Assembly (NCBI RefSeq): GCF_000383595.1 | Contig: NZ_KB911581.1 | Location: 2,424,265 to 2,488,264, forward strand | Source of the DNA: Streptomyces bottropensis ATCC 25435 | GTDB lineage: Bacteria; Actinomycetota; Actinomycetes; Streptomycetales; Streptomycetaceae | Direction of reading: 5' to 3' | DNA length: 64,000 nucleotides | Shown: piece after piece, positions 7,963 through 17,273 of the stretch | How the letters are laid out: each line of letters begins with the position of its first letter | Numbering within the stretch: position 1 is the stretch's first letter | Position numbers and translations under genes: made by a program | The notes under the pieces: generated by a model | What the model was told of the DNA's origin: nothing | What the model saw: the letters and a program-made list of their open reading frames with translations, nothing else | Database searches by the model: none

Positions 7963-9882
7963 GTGCCGCTGCTGACCCGCATCAGGGGACCGCGCGATCT
8001 GGACCGGCTCAGCCTGGAGGAGTTGGACCAGCTGGCGGAGGAGATCCGGACCTTCCTCGTGGAGGCGGTGTCGAAGACCGGCGGTCACCTCGGCCCGAAC
8101 CTCGGCGTGGTCGAGCTCACCATCGCGATGCACCGCGTCTTCGACTCGCCCCGCGACAAGGTCCTCTGGGACACGGGACACCAGTCCTACGTCCACAAGC
8201 TCCTCACCGGTCGTCAGGACTTCTCCCGGCTGAAGATGAAGGGCGGCCTGTCCGGCTACCCCTCGCAGGCCGAGTCCGAGCACGACGTCATCGAGAACAG
8301 CCACGCCTCCACGGTGCTCGGCTGGGCCGACGGCCTCGCCAAGGCCAACCAGGTGCTCAAACGCGACGACCACGTGGTCGCGGTCATCGGCGACGGCGCG
8401 CTCACCGGCGGTATGGCCTGGGAGGCGCTCAACAACATCGCCGACGCCAAGGACCGCCCGCTGGTCATCGTCGTCAACGACAACGAGCGCTCGTACGCGC
8501 CCACCATCGGCGGCCTCGCCAACCACCTGGCCACCCTGCGGACCACCGACGGCTACGAGCGGTTCCTGGCCCGCGGCAAGGACCTGCTGGAGCGCACGCC
8601 CGTCGTCGGCCGCCCCCTCTACGAGACGCTGCACGGCGCCAAGAAGGGGCTGAAGGACTTCATCGCCCCGCAGGGCATGTTCGAGGACCTGGGCCTGAAG
8701 TACGTCGGCCCGATCGACGGGCACGACATCGAGGCCCTGGAGTCCGCGCTCGCCCGCGCCAAGCGCTTCGGCGGGCCGGTCATCGTGCACTGCCTCACCG
8801 AGAAGGGCCGCGGCTACCAGCCCGCCCTCCAGGACGAGGCGGACCGCTTCCACGCCGTCGGCAAGATCCACCCGGACACGGGTCTGCCGATCGCCTCCTC
8901 CGGCGCCGACTGGACCTCCGTCTTCGGCGAGGAGATGGTGAAGCTCGGCAAGGAGCGCGAGGACATCGTCGCCATCACGGCGGCCATGCTCCAGCCGGTC
9001 GGCCTCGACAAGTTCGCCAAGGCCTTCCCCGAGCGCGTGTACGACGTCGGCATCGCCGAGCAGCACGGCGCGGTGTCCGCGGCGGGCCTCGCGACGGGCG
9101 GCCTGCACCCCGTCTTCGCCGTCTACGCCACCTTCCTCAACCGTGCCTTCGACCAGGTCCTGATGGACGTCGCCCTCCACCGGTGCGGGGTGACCTTCGT
9201 CCTGGACCGGGCCGGCGTCACCGGCACCGACGGGGCCTCGCACAACGGCATGTGGGACATGTCGATCCTCCAGGTCGTGCCGGGGCTCAGGCTCGCCGCG
9301 CCGCGCGACGCCGATCAGGTCCGCGCCCAGCTGCGCGAGGCCGTCGAGGTCACGGACGCGCCGACCGTGGTGCGCTTCTCCAAGGGCGCCGTCGGCCCCG
9401 CCGTACCGGCCCTGCGCCGTGTCGGCGGCATGGACGTGCTGCGCGAGCCGGGCACCGACACCCCGGACGTGCTGCTCGTCTCCGTCGGCGCCCTCGCGCC
9501 GATGTGCCTGGAGATCGCCGGACTGCTCGACAAGCAGGGGATCACCACGACCGTCGTCGACCCGCGCTGGGTCAAGCCGGTCGACGAGCACATGGCTCCC
9601 CTCGCGGACAAGCACCGCGTGGTCGTCACCGTCGAGGACAACTCCCGCGTCGGCGGCGTCGGCTCGGCCGTCGCCCAGGCGCTGCGCGACGCCGGCGTGG
9701 ACATCCCGCTGCGCGACTTCGGCATCCCGCCGCGCTTCCTCGACCACGCCACCCGCGCCGAGGTCCTGGCCGAGATCGGGCTCACCGCGCCCGACATCGC
9801 CCGCCAGGTCACCGGCCTGGTCTCCAAGATCGACGGGCGGTTCGGCGACACCACGGCGGAGGTGGAACCCGTCCGCGACTGA
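7963..9882 (+). CDS. dxs: 1-deoxy-D-xylulose-5-phosphate synthase
   Basis: 639-residue thiamine-diphosphate enzyme joining pyruvate and glyceraldehyde 3-phosphate, the first step of the MEP isoprenoid pathway. Visible marks are [18 protein letters not shown] near the N-terminus, [15 protein letters not shown], the ThDP motif [16 protein letters not shown] (residues 145-160) and the catalytic Glu in VGIAEQHG of the pyrimidine-binding domain. GTG 7963 has a strong AAGGAGG at 7951-7957. Length is normal. Its neighbour is an amino-acid permease, not other MEP genes. Some streptomycetes carry a second dxs elsewhere, so this may or may not be the only copy. Confidence 0.93.
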   Translation: MPLLTRIRGPRDLDRLSLEELDQLAEEIRTFLVEAVSKTGGHLGPNLGVVELTIAMHRVFDSPRDKVLWDTGHQSYVHKLLTGRQDFSRLKMKGGLSGYPSQAESEHDVIENSHASTVLGWADGLAKANQVLKRDDHVVAVIGDGALTGGMAWEALNNIADAKDRPLVIVVNDNERSYAPTIGGLANHLATLRTTDGYERFLARGKDLLERTPVVGRPLYETLHGAKKGLKDFIAPQGMFEDLGLKYVGPIDGHDIEALESALARAKRFGGPVIVHCLTEKGRGYQPALQDEADRFHAVGKIHPDTGLPIASSGADWTSVFGEEMVKLGKEREDIVAITAAMLQPVGLDKFAKAFPERVYDVGIAEQHGAVSAAGLATGGLHPVFAVYATFLNRAFDQVLMDVALHRCGVTFVLDRAGVTGTDGASHNGMWDMSILQVVPGLRLAAPRDADQVRAQLREAVEVTDAPTVVRFSKGAVGPAVPALRRVGGMDVLREPGTDTPDVLLVSVGALAPMCLEIAGLLDKQGITTTVVDPRWVKPVDEHMAPLADKHRVVVTVEDNSRVGGVGSAVAQALRDAGVDIPLRDFGIPPRFLDHATRAEVLAEIGLTAPDIARQVTGLVSKIDGRFGDTTAEVEPVRD

Positions 9883-9902
9883 TCGGTCCGGTTGGGCCGT
9901 CC

Positions 9903-9942
9903 GGGCCGGTCCCACCATTCTTTACGGTGGTGAGACCGGCCC
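9903..9942 (+). terminator. Stem-loop after dxs
   Basis: GGGCCGGTC followed by CCACC pairs with GGTGG and GACCGGCCC (9903-9916 with 9926-9942), with a 3-nt bulge. It lies 21 bp after the dxs stop and is probably the dxs terminator. Confidence 0.7.
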
Positions 9943-10028
9943 GTTCGCGTGAAACCCCTCGCGCCGGGGCATGTGCACCACGCCCCCTCTCGATCATGTC
10001 GAGGACGACAAGCGTGGGAGGTACGCCT

Positions 10029-11555
10029 GTGAGCAGCACACTCTTCCGGACGAAGAAGGTCGAGCAGTCCATCCTCGATACCGAGGAGCCAGAACACGCG
10101 CTCAGGAAATCCTTGTCCGCGCTGGATCTGACGGTCTTCGGCGTCGGTGTCATCATCGGCACCGGCATCTTCGTCCTCACCGGCACGGTGGCCAAGAACA
10201 ACGCCGGTCCCGCCGTGGCCCTCGCCTTCGTCGTGGCCGGCGTCGTCTGCGCGCTCGCCGCCCTGTGCTACGCGGAGTTCGCCTCCACGGTCCCGGTCGC
10301 GGGATCCGCGTACACCTTCAGTTACGCCTCACTCGGGGAACTGCCCGCCTGGATCATCGGCTGGGACCTGGTCCTGGAGTTCGCGCTGGGGACGGCGGTG
10401 GTGGCCGTCGGCTGGTCCGGCTACATCCACTCGCTGCTGGCCAACGCCGGCTGGGAACTGCCGGCGGCCCTCGGCACGAGAGACGGGGCCGACGGCTTCG
10501 GCTTCGACATCCTCGCCGCCGCGCTCGTCCTGATCCTCACCGCCATCCTCGTGATCGGCACCAAGCTTTCCGCGCGGGTCACCTCCGTCGTCGTCGCCAT
10601 CAAGGTGACGGTCGTCCTCACCGTGATCATCGCGGGCGCCTTCTTCGTCAAGGGCGACAACTACGACCCGTTCGTCCCGAAGGCGCAGGCGGTCGAAGCG
10701 GGGGACGGCCTCCAGTCGCCGCTCATCCAGCTGATGTTCGGCTGGGCGCCCTCCAACTTCGGTGTGATGGGCATCTTCACGGCCGCCTCCGTGGTCTTCT
10801 TCGCGTTCATCGGCTTCGACGTCGTCGCCACGGCCGCAGAGGAGACGAGGAACCCGCAGCGGGACATGCCCCGGGGCATCATCGGCTCGCTCGTCATCTG
10901 CACCGCGCTGTACGTGGCGGTGTCGATCGTCGTCACCGGTATGCAGCACTACACGAAGCTGTCGGTGACCGCGCCGCTCGCCGACGCCTTCAAGGCGACC
11001 GGGCATCCGTGGTTCGCGGGCTTCATCAGCTTCGGCGCCGCCGTCGGCCTGACGACCGTGTGCATGATCCTGCTGCTCGGCCAGACCCGGGTGTTCTTCG
11101 CGATGAGCCGAGACGGGCTGCTGCCGCGCTTCTTCTCCCGCGTCCACCCCCGGTTCAAGACCCCGCACCGGCCGACCATCCTGCTCGGTGTGGTCATCGC
11201 GGTCCTCGCGGGCTTCACCCCGCTGAGCGAGCTGGCCGAGCTGGTCAACATCGGCACGCTGTTCGCCTTCGTGGTCGTCGCCATCGGCGTGGTCATCCTG
11301 CGCCGGACCCGCCCCGACCTGCCCCGGTCGTTCCGCACCCCCTGGGTGCCGGTCATCCCGATCCTGTCGGTGTGCGCGTCGCTGTGGCTGATGCTCAACC
11401 TGCCCACGGAGACCTGGCTCCGCTTCGCCGGCTGGATGCTCCTCGGCTTCCTCGTCTACTTCGTCTACGGCCGCTCGCACAGCCGGCTCGGACGCCACGA
11501 GGAGACCCTGACGGGTGACCCGGGCGGGCCTCCGGGACGCGGCGACGCCTCGTAG
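10029..11555 (+). CDS. APC-family amino-acid permease
   Basis: 508-residue polytopic membrane protein of the amino acid-polyamine-organocation superfamily. The first segment has the family block FGVGVIIGTGIFVLTG (residues 37-52), and about 12 to 14 hydrophobic segments follow. FIGFDVVATAAEETRNPQRD near residue 265 is typical of the cationic amino-acid transporter branch. GTG 10029 is chosen for GGGAGG at 10016-10021; an in-frame upstream ATG lacks a ribosome binding site. The substrate cannot be read from the sequence. Confidence 0.87.
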   Translation: MSSTLFRTKKVEQSILDTEEPEHALRKSLSALDLTVFGVGVIIGTGIFVLTGTVAKNNAGPAVALAFVVAGVVCALAALCYAEFASTVPVAGSAYTFSYASLGELPAWIIGWDLVLEFALGTAVVAVGWSGYIHSLLANAGWELPAALGTRDGADGFGFDILAAALVLILTAILVIGTKLSARVTSVVVAIKVTVVLTVIIAGAFFVKGDNYDPFVPKAQAVEAGDGLQSPLIQLMFGWAPSNFGVMGIFTAASVVFFAFIGFDVVATAAEETRNPQRDMPRGIIGSLVICTALYVAVSIVVTGMQHYTKLSVTAPLADAFKATGHPWFAGFISFGAAVGLTTVCMILLLGQTRVFFAMSRDGLLPRFFSRVHPRFKTPHRPTILLGVVIAVLAGFTPLSELAELVNIGTLFAFVVVAIGVVILRRTRPDLPRSFRTPWVPVIPILSVCASLWLMLNLPTETWLRFAGWMLLGFLVYFVYGRSHSRLGRHEETLTGDPGGPPGRGDAS

Positions 11556-11580
11556 CCGGTCCGCGCCAGGGCATGTGCCC

Positions 11581-11624
11581 TCCGGCCCCGTACGCCCCCT
11601 TTTCGCGGGGCGCACGGGGCCGGA
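11581..11624. terminator. Bidirectional terminator between permease and NYN gene
   Basis: 18-base arms (11581-11598 and 11607-11624) with one mismatch enclose an 8-nt loop. It lies between convergent stop codons at 11555 and 11631 and can serve both genes. Confidence 0.82.
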
Positions 11625-11630
11625 CCGTGT

Positions 11631-12005
11631 TCAGGATTCCCCGCGCACCGCCCTGGGCCCGGTCACCTCGGCACCCAACTCGCCGACCCGGCGCCGCAGT
11701 TCGCGGTCGGCGGTGACGACGAGGCAGGCGCGGTCGCGGGCCTCCTCGGCGACCAGTTCCACGATGCGGTCGTCGCCGCTGCGCGGGGCCGCCTCGACCC
11801 GTACGCCGGGGACCGGGTCCACACCTCGGGCCGCGCCCTCGACTACCATCACCAGCTCGACGGGCTCCTGCCGGCCGGGGACCCCGTCCCGGGCGAGGCG
11901 GTCGCGCAGGCGTTCCGCCGCGCCGCGCCGGTCGCGCCACCAGCCGTCGGGCACGGAGCCGATGACGTTGGCGGCGTCGACGATCACGAGCAGCGGGGCG
12001 TCCAT
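11631..12005 (-). CDS. NYN (PIN-like) domain protein
   Basis: 124-residue protein with a PIN-like nuclease fold of the NYN/YacP type: LLVIVDAANVIGS at residues 5-17 carries the first acidic residue, and SGDDRIVELV and LVVTADRELRRRV supply the later ones. Such proteins are often RNA-processing nucleases; the target is unknown. ATG 12005 is the natural start. The gene abuts a degenerate gene remnant on the other strand, only 7 bp away, which suggests an old rearrangement breakpoint here. Confidence 0.75.
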   Translation of the reverse strand: MDAPLLVIVDAANVIGSVPDGWWRDRRGAAERLRDRLARDGVPGRQEPVELVMVVEGAARGVDPVPGVRVEAAPRSGDDRIVELVAEEARDRACLVVTADRELRRRVGELGAEVTGPRAVRGES

Positions 12006-12012
12006 GCGGACA

Positions 12013-12577
12013 GGGTCGCACGCCGGTCGACCCCACCGGGTGTGGGCGCCGACGGCAGCGTCCACGTCCTCGCGCGCAACGCGGGCGGCGGTGTCATGCT
12101 GCTCCGGGAGCCGGCCGGGGGCAGGTGGAGCCCGTGGACGGACCTCAAGGGCAGCGGGGTCCGGGGCCCGGTGACCGTGGTCGCCCACTCCTCCGGGCGC
12201 ATCGAGGCGATGGCCGCCGGCCGGGACGGGTGGCGACTTCGGCCAGGAGCCCGCCCTCCCCCTCGCGGGGGTCCGCGGCGGCGCGGTGGGCCTGGAGACC
12301 GCGCCCGGCCGGGCCACGTACTACTGGACCGACCCGACGACCCGGAACACTGCTGGCGCACCGCGACGCCGAGGGCCGGGTGCTGCTCGCGGCGTGCGGT
12401 ACCGAGAACGACCGGGCCGGGATGGAGTGGGCGCCGACGGGCGAACGCTGTCTGGGGGCACCGGCGTTGGCACGGGACGCGCACGGACGGGTGGTGCTCG
12501 GGGTGATCGGGGCGGACTGCACGCTGCGGACGTCCCGGCTGGGGACACCGGACTTCAGGTTCGCCGAGGACGCATGA
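12013..12577 (+). pseudogene. Frameshifted 3' remnant of a repeat-type (beta-propeller-like) protein
   Basis: Coherent protein sequence runs through all three frames. GADGSVHVLARNAGG to GRIEAMAAGRDGW (about 12042-12232) is followed by GDFGQEPALPLAGVRGG to YYWTDPTTRN (about 12232-12350) one frame over, then TLLAHRDAEGRVLLAACG to the stop at 12577 in the third frame. The repeated 'DGSVHVLAR / DAEGRVLLA / DAHGRVVLG' strands look like blades of a tachylectin/PLL-like beta-propeller. No start codon or N-terminal part is present; the remnant begins 7 bp from the NYN gene start. Two frameshifts plus 5' truncation make it a pseudogene unless there are sequencing errors. Confidence 0.65.
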
Positions 12578-12615
12578 CAGGAGGGTCTCCGCCCTGCGGC
12601 GCAGACCCTCCTGTC
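12576..12615. terminator. Strong hairpin between the remnant and the beta-oxidation operon
   Basis: GACAGGAGGGTCT (12576-12588) pairs perfectly with AGACCCTCCTGTC (12603-12615). After one C-C mismatch the stem extends by CGCC/GGCG around a tight CTGC loop. It lies downstream of the minus-strand beta-oxidation genes and overlaps the stop of the remnant. Confidence 0.82.
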
Positions 12616-12663
12616 GGTCCGTACGGCCCTCAGGGCCGAGACCGTGTCATGCCGGTGCGATGG

Positions 12664-14793
12664 TCACGCGGGGACCGAGGCGACCCCGGCCTCCAGGAAC
12701 TTCTTTCCGTTGACCCGCTCGCTGACGCCCTCGCGGTCCAGGTACGGCGTGATGCCGCCCAGGTGGAAGGGCCAGCCGGCGCCGGTGATCAGGCAGAGGT
12801 CGATGTCCTGCGCCTCGGCGACGACACCCTCGTCGAGCATGAGCCCGATCTCCTGGGCGACGGCGTCGAGCACGCGGGCCCGCACCTGCTCCTCGGACAG
12901 GACGACGTCGCCCTGCTTCAGGAGCGCGGCGACCTCGGGGTCCAGCTCCGGCTTGCCGGAGTCGTAGACGTAGAAGCCGCGCTTGCCGGCCTTGACGACG
13001 GCGGCGAGGTTCGGGGAGACCGTGAAGCGGTCCGGGAAGGCGCGGTTGAGGGTCTCGGAGACGTGCAGACCGATGGCCGGGCCGACCAGCTCCAGGAGCA
13101 CCAGCGGCGACATCGGCAGACCCAGCGGCTCGACCGCCTTCTCGGCGACCTCGACCGGCGTGCCCTCGTCGATGACGTTCTGGATCTCGCCCATGAAGCG
13201 GGTCAGGATGCGGTTCACGACGAACGCCGGGGCGTCCTTCACCAGGACCGCGGTCTTCTTCAGCTTCTTGGCGACGGCGAACGCCGTGGCGAGGGAGGCG
13301 TCGTCCGTGGTCTCGCCCCGGACGATCTCCAGCAGCGGCAGGATCGCGACCGGGTTGAAGAAGTGGAAGCCGACGACCCGCTCGGGGTTCTTCAGCTTCG
13401 ACGCCATCTCGGTGACCGACAGCGAGGAGGTGTTGGTGGCGAGGATCGCGTGCGCCGGGGCGACCGCCTCGACCTCCGCGAACACCTGCTGCTTGACGCC
13501 GATCTCCTCGAACACGGCCTCGATGATGAAGTCCGCGTCCGCGAAGCCCTCGGCCTTGTCCAGGACACCGGTGACCAGCGCCTTGAGGCGGTTGGCCTTG
13601 TCCTGGTTGATCCGGCCCTTGAGCAGCAGCTTGTCGATCTCGGCGTGGACGTAGCCCACACCCTTGTCGACGCGCTCCTGGTCGATGTCGGTCAGGACGA
13701 CCGGCACCTCCAGGCGGCGCAGGAACAGCAGCGCGAGCTGGGAGGCCATCAGACCGGCGCCGACGACACCGACCTTGGTGACCGGGCGGGCCAGGTTCTT
13801 GTCCGGGGCGCCGGCGGGGCGCTTGCCGCGCTTCTGCACCAGGTTGAAGGCGTAGATGCCGGAGCGCAGCTCGCCACCCATGATCAGGTCGGCGAGGGCC
13901 ACGTCCTCGGCGTCGAAGCCCTGCTGGAGGTCGCCGTTCTTCGCGGCGGCGATGATGTCCAGCGCGCGGTACGCGGCCGGGGCCGCCCCGTGCACCTTGG
14001 AGTCCGCGATGAACCGGCCCTTGGCGACGGCCTGGTCCCAGGCCTCGCCGCGGTCGATCACCGGGCGGTCGACGACGATCTCGCCCTTGAGGACGGACGC
14101 CGTCCAGAGCAGCGACTGCTCCAGGAAGTCGGCGCCCTCGAAGATGGCGTCGGCGATGCCGAGGTCGTAGACCTGCTCGCCCTTGAGCTGCTTGTTCTGG
14201 TTGAGGCTGTTCTCGATGATCACCGAGACGGCCTTGTCGGCACCGATCAGGTTCGGCAGGATCGTGCAGCCGCCCCAGCCCGGGACCAGACCCAGGAACA
14301 CCTCGGGGAGCGAGAACGCCGGGAGGGCGGCGGAGACGGTCCGGTAGGCGCAGTGCAGACCGACCTCGACGCCACCGCCCATCGCGGCACCGTTGTAGTA
14401 CGCGAAGGTCGGGACGGCGAGCGCCGACAGCCGCTTGAAGACCTCGTGGCCGCCCTTGCCGATGGCGAGCGCGTGCTCGTGCTCCTTCAGCAGCTCGACA
14501 CCCTTGAGGTCGGCGCCGACGGCGAAGATGAACGGCTTGCCGGTGACACCGACACCGACGATCTCGCCGGCCGAGGCCTCCTTCTCGACCTGGTCGATGG
14601 CGGTGTTCAGGTTCGCCAGCGACGCCGGGCCGAAGGTGGTCGGCTTGGTGTGGTCGAAGCCGTTGTCCAGCGTGATGAGCGCGAAGCGCCCGGCGCCGAA
14701 CGGCAGGTCGAGGTGGCGTACGTGCGCGGAGGTCACGACCTCGTCGGGGAACAGCTCCGCCGCGCCCTTGAGAAGCTCGGTGGTGGTGGTCAC
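12664..14793 (-). CDS. Fatty-acid oxidation multifunctional protein (enoyl-CoA hydratase / 3-hydroxyacyl-CoA dehydrogenase)
   Basis: 709-residue FadB/FadJ-type enzyme. The N-terminal half is a crotonase domain (FALITLDNGFDHTKPTTFG, AIGKGGHEVFKRL, NGAAMGGGVEVGLHCAYR). The dehydrogenase begins near residue 338 with VGVVGAGLMASQLALLF, and ATNTSSLSVTEMASKL and GFHFFNPV follow. It hydrates enoyl-CoA and oxidises 3-hydroxyacyl-CoA in cytoplasmic beta-oxidation. GTG 14793 has GGAGG upstream and overlaps the thiolase stop in a GTGA, so the two subunits are translationally coupled. Confidence 0.92.
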   Translation of the reverse strand: MTTTTELLKGAAELFPDEVVTSAHVRHLDLPFGAGRFALITLDNGFDHTKPTTFGPASLANLNTAIDQVEKEASAGEIVGVGVTGKPFIFAVGADLKGVELLKEHEHALAIGKGGHEVFKRLSALAVPTFAYYNGAAMGGGVEVGLHCAYRTVSAALPAFSLPEVFLGLVPGWGGCTILPNLIGADKAVSVIIENSLNQNKQLKGEQVYDLGIADAIFEGADFLEQSLLWTASVLKGEIVVDRPVIDRGEAWDQAVAKGRFIADSKVHGAAPAAYRALDIIAAAKNGDLQQGFDAEDVALADLIMGGELRSGIYAFNLVQKRGKRPAGAPDKNLARPVTKVGVVGAGLMASQLALLFLRRLEVPVVLTDIDQERVDKGVGYVHAEIDKLLLKGRINQDKANRLKALVTGVLDKAEGFADADFIIEAVFEEIGVKQQVFAEVEAVAPAHAILATNTSSLSVTEMASKLKNPERVVGFHFFNPVAILPLLEIVRGETTDDASLATAFAVAKKLKKTAVLVKDAPAFVVNRILTRFMGEIQNVIDEGTPVEVAEKAVEPLGLPMSPLVLLELVGPAIGLHVSETLNRAFPDRFTVSPNLAAVVKAGKRGFYVYDSGKPELDPEVAALLKQGDVVLSEEQVRARVLDAVAQEIGLMLDEGVVAEAQDIDLCLITGAGWPFHLGGITPYLDREGVSERVNGKKFLEAGVASVPA

Positions 14794-16016
14794 TTGTCGC
14801 CTCCGGCGTCCTTGTGGTGCGGGTTCTCCCAGATGACCGTGGCGCCCATGCCGAAGCCGACGCACATCGTGGTCAGGCCGTAGCGGACCTCCGGCTGCTC
14901 CTCGAACTGGCGGGCGAGCTGCGTCATGAGACGCACACCCGACGAGGCCAGCGGGTGACCGAAGGCGATGGCGCCGCCGTACTGGTTGACGCGCGCGTCG
15001 TCGTCGGCGATGCCGTAGTGCTCCAGGAAGGCCAGCACCTGGACGGCGAAGGCCTCGTTGATCTCGAACAGACCGATGTCGTCGATGGACAGACCCGCCT
15101 GGGCGAGCGCCTTCTCCGTCGCCGGGATCGGGCCGTAACCCATGACCTCCGGCTCGACACCCACGAAGGAGTACGAGACGAGGCGCATCTTGACGGGGAG
15201 GTTGTTCTCGCGGGCGAAGTCCTCGGAGGCGATGAGCGAGGCCGTCGCGCCGTCGTTCAGGCCGGCCGCGTTACCGGCGGTGACCCGGCCGTGCACGCGG
15301 AACGGGGTCTTGAGGCCCGTCAGGTTCTCGAGGGTGGTCCCCGGCCGCATCGGCTCGTCGGCGGTGACCAGGCCCCAGCCGGTCTCGCCGGCCTCGGCGT
15401 TGGTGCGGCGGACCGAGATCGGTACCAGGTCGGCCTGGATCTTGCCGTTGGCGTACGCCTTGGCGGCCTTCTCCTGGGAGCGCACGGCGTACTCGTCGGC
15501 GCGCTGCTTGGTGATCGTCGGGTAGCGGTCGTGCAGGTTCTCGGCGGTCATGCCCATGAACAGGGCGGACTCGTCGACCAGCTTCTCGCTGACGAAGCGC
15601 GGGTTGGGGTCCACGCCCTCACCCATGGGGTGGCGGCCCATGTGCTCGACACCGCCGGCGATGGCGACGTCGTAGGCGCCGAAGGCGACGGAACCGGCGA
15701 CCGAGGTGACGGCGGTCAGGGCGCCGGCGCACATGCGGTCGATGGAGTAGCCGGGCACCGACTGCGGCAGACCGGCGAGGATGCCCGCCGTGCGGCCGAT
15801 GGTCAGGCCCTGGTCACCGATCTGGGTGGTCGCGGCGATGGCGACCTCGTCGATCTTCGCGGGCTCCAGACCGGGGTTGCGGCGCAGCAGCTCCCGGATC
15901 GCCTTCACGACGAGGTCGTCGGCGCGGGTCTCGTGGTAGATGCCCTTCGGGCCCGCCTTGCCGAACGGGGTGCGGACGCCGTCGACGAAGACGACTTCCT
16001 TGACGGTACGAGGCAC
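14790..16016 (-). CDS. Acetyl-CoA acyltransferase (thiolase)
   Basis: 408-residue thiolase. The acyl-accepting Cys96 lies in DRMCAGALTAV, His354 in FGHPLASSG and the second catalytic Cys385 in TTMCVGFGMG. The GTG at 16016 has a strong GGAGGAG ribosome binding site; upstream in-frame ATGs lack one. As first gene of a two-gene operon it cleaves 3-ketoacyl-CoA to acetyl-CoA in the last step of beta-oxidation. A 16-bp palindrome sits at 16067-16082 in its leader. Confidence 0.92.
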   Translation of the reverse strand: MPRTVKEVVFVDGVRTPFGKAGPKGIYHETRADDLVVKAIRELLRRNPGLEPAKIDEVAIAATTQIGDQGLTIGRTAGILAGLPQSVPGYSIDRMCAGALTAVTSVAGSVAFGAYDVAIAGGVEHMGRHPMGEGVDPNPRFVSEKLVDESALFMGMTAENLHDRYPTITKQRADEYAVRSQEKAAKAYANGKIQADLVPISVRRTNAEAGETGWGLVTADEPMRPGTTLENLTGLKTPFRVHGRVTAGNAAGLNDGATASLIASEDFARENNLPVKMRLVSYSFVGVEPEVMGYGPIPATEKALAQAGLSIDDIGLFEINEAFAVQVLAFLEHYGIADDDARVNQYGGAIAFGHPLASSGVRLMTQLARQFEEQPEVRYGLTTMCVGFGMGATVIWENPHHKDAGGDK

Positions 16017-16066
16017 GATGGCTCTCCTCCAGAGGTGCGGGACGGCACTGCTGCGATGCGCAACCG

Positions 16067-16082
16067 CTGAGCGGGCGCTCAG
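16067..16082 (-). promoter_or_regulatory. Palindromic operator candidate for the beta-oxidation operon
   Basis: CTGAGCG-GG-CGCTCAG is a perfect dyad, 51 bp upstream of the thiolase start. On the transcribed strand a TAGCAT sequence (plus-strand 16087-16092) that could be a -10 box lies four bases before it, so a repressor bound here would cover the transcription start. TetR-type acyl-CoA-responsive repressors use sites of this kind; which regulator acts is unknown. Confidence 0.5.
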
Positions 16083-16232
16083 CCCCATGCTACTTGCGGG
16101 TAACTGTGCTGCACACCCCTGGACGGGGGAGCGGCGAAGGTCACACGGGTTTCGCGAGTTACCGCCGGTTACGCATTCCTACCTTAGGGGCGCGGGGAAC
16201 CGTGCGACCAGCCACGACGCACCCGTTGTCCC

Positions 16233-17273
16233 CTACGACACCCGAGGGGCGGTCGCGGTGGACCCCCGGGGAACCAGTACGGGCGTGGCCACCGGATGCG
16301 ACACCCCGACCTCCTCGTCCCCGTCGATCACCCCGAACAACGTCCGCGCCACATCCGCCCCGAACCCGTGCACGTCATGACTCATCGCGGAGAGTGTCGG
16401 CCGCGTCAGCCGGCAGAGCTGCGAATCGTCCCAGGCCAGCAGGGACAGCTCCGCCGGCACCCGCACCCCCATCTCGGCGGCCACGGACAATCCCGCCACC
16501 GCCATGATGTCGTTGTCGTAGACGATCGCCGTGGGCCGATCGTCCCCCGCCCCGGACAGCAACGCCCGCGTCGCCCGCGCCCCGGCCTCCCCCGAGAAGT
16601 CGGTCGCCACCTGCCAGACCCGGACCGGCGTCAGCGACCCGGCCGCCTTCGCGAACGCCGCCGTACGCAGGGCCGAATGGCCCAGCGACCCCGCGCCCCC
16701 CACCCGCGCGATCCGCCGGTGCCCCAGCGCCGCCAGATACCGCACCGCCTCCGTCACGGCGGTCGTGTCGTCCGTCCACACGGAGGTCAGTCCGCCGGTC
16801 AGTGAGGGATGCCCGACGGCCACCACCGGCATCCCCAGCCGCTGCGCCGCGGCCACTCTCGGATCGTCCCCGCGGAAGTCGACGAGGATCGACCCGCTGA
16901 CCTGCCGCCCCCGCCACCACGCGTCCTGGAGCCCCACCTCCTCCTCCAGGTTCCGCACCAGCCGCAGCAGCAGCGAGCAGGACCGTTCGGTCAGCACGCC
17001 CTCCACCCCGGAGATGAACTCCATGTAGAACGGTTCGAGCCCGAGCAGCTTCGCGGGCCGGCAGACCGCGAGACCCACCACGTCGACCCGGCGGTTCGAC
17101 AGCGACCGCGCCGCCAGGTTCGGCGCCCACCCCAGCTCCCGTGCCGCCGCGAAGATCCGGTCCCGGGTGGCGTCGGCCAGCCCCGGCTTCCGGTTGAACG
17201 CGAGCGACACCGCTCCCTTGGACACCCCGGCGAGCGCGGCGACGTCCTTGATGGTCACACGGGAGGTCGTCAT
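16233..17273 (-). CDS. LacI-family transcriptional regulator of the mannoside module
   Basis: 346-residue LacI/GalR-type regulator. The helix-turn-helix is at residues 6-30 (VTIKDVAALAGVSKGAVSLA) with a hinge helix LAARSLSNRR. The periplasmic-binding-like effector domain includes PTAIVYDNDIMAVAGL. ATG 17273 overlaps the beta-mannosidase stop in an ATGA, so regulator and enzyme are made from one transcript. The likely targets are the two ACCGGT-centred sites at 19647-19656 and 19714-19725, between mannosidase and importer. A mannose-containing sugar is the inferred inducer. Confidence 0.88.
   Translation of the reverse strand: MTTSRVTIKDVAALAGVSKGAVSLAFNRKPGLADATRDRIFAAARELGWAPNLAARSLSNRRVDVVGLAVCRPAKLLGLEPFYMEFISGVEGVLTERSCSLLLRLVRNLEEEVGLQDAWWRGRQVSGSILVDFRGDDPRVAAAQRLGMPVVAVGHPSLTGGLTSVWTDDTTAVTEAVRYLAALGHRRIARVGGAGSLGHSALRTAAFAKAAGSLTPVRVWQVATDFSGEAGARATRALLSGAGDDRPTAIVYDNDIMAVAGLSVAAEMGVRVPAELSLLAWDDSQLCRLTRPTLSAMSHDVHGFGADVARTLFGVIDGDEEVGVSHPVATPVLVPRGSTATAPRVS

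Noticed and set aside
7747..9918. Very long open frame opposite dxs
   Set aside because: Its composition (Asp/Glu/Gly/Arg/Val runs) is the usual mirror of GC-rich coding sequence; dxs on the plus strand has full family motifs.
9993..10028. Earlier ATG start for the amino-acid permease
   Set aside because: The GGGAGG site at 10016-10021 lies inside that extension and is correctly placed for GTG 10029.
12286..14883. 865-codon plus-strand frame across the beta-oxidation genes
   Set aside because: It is antisense to two enzymes with intact catalytic motifs and encodes low-complexity sequence.
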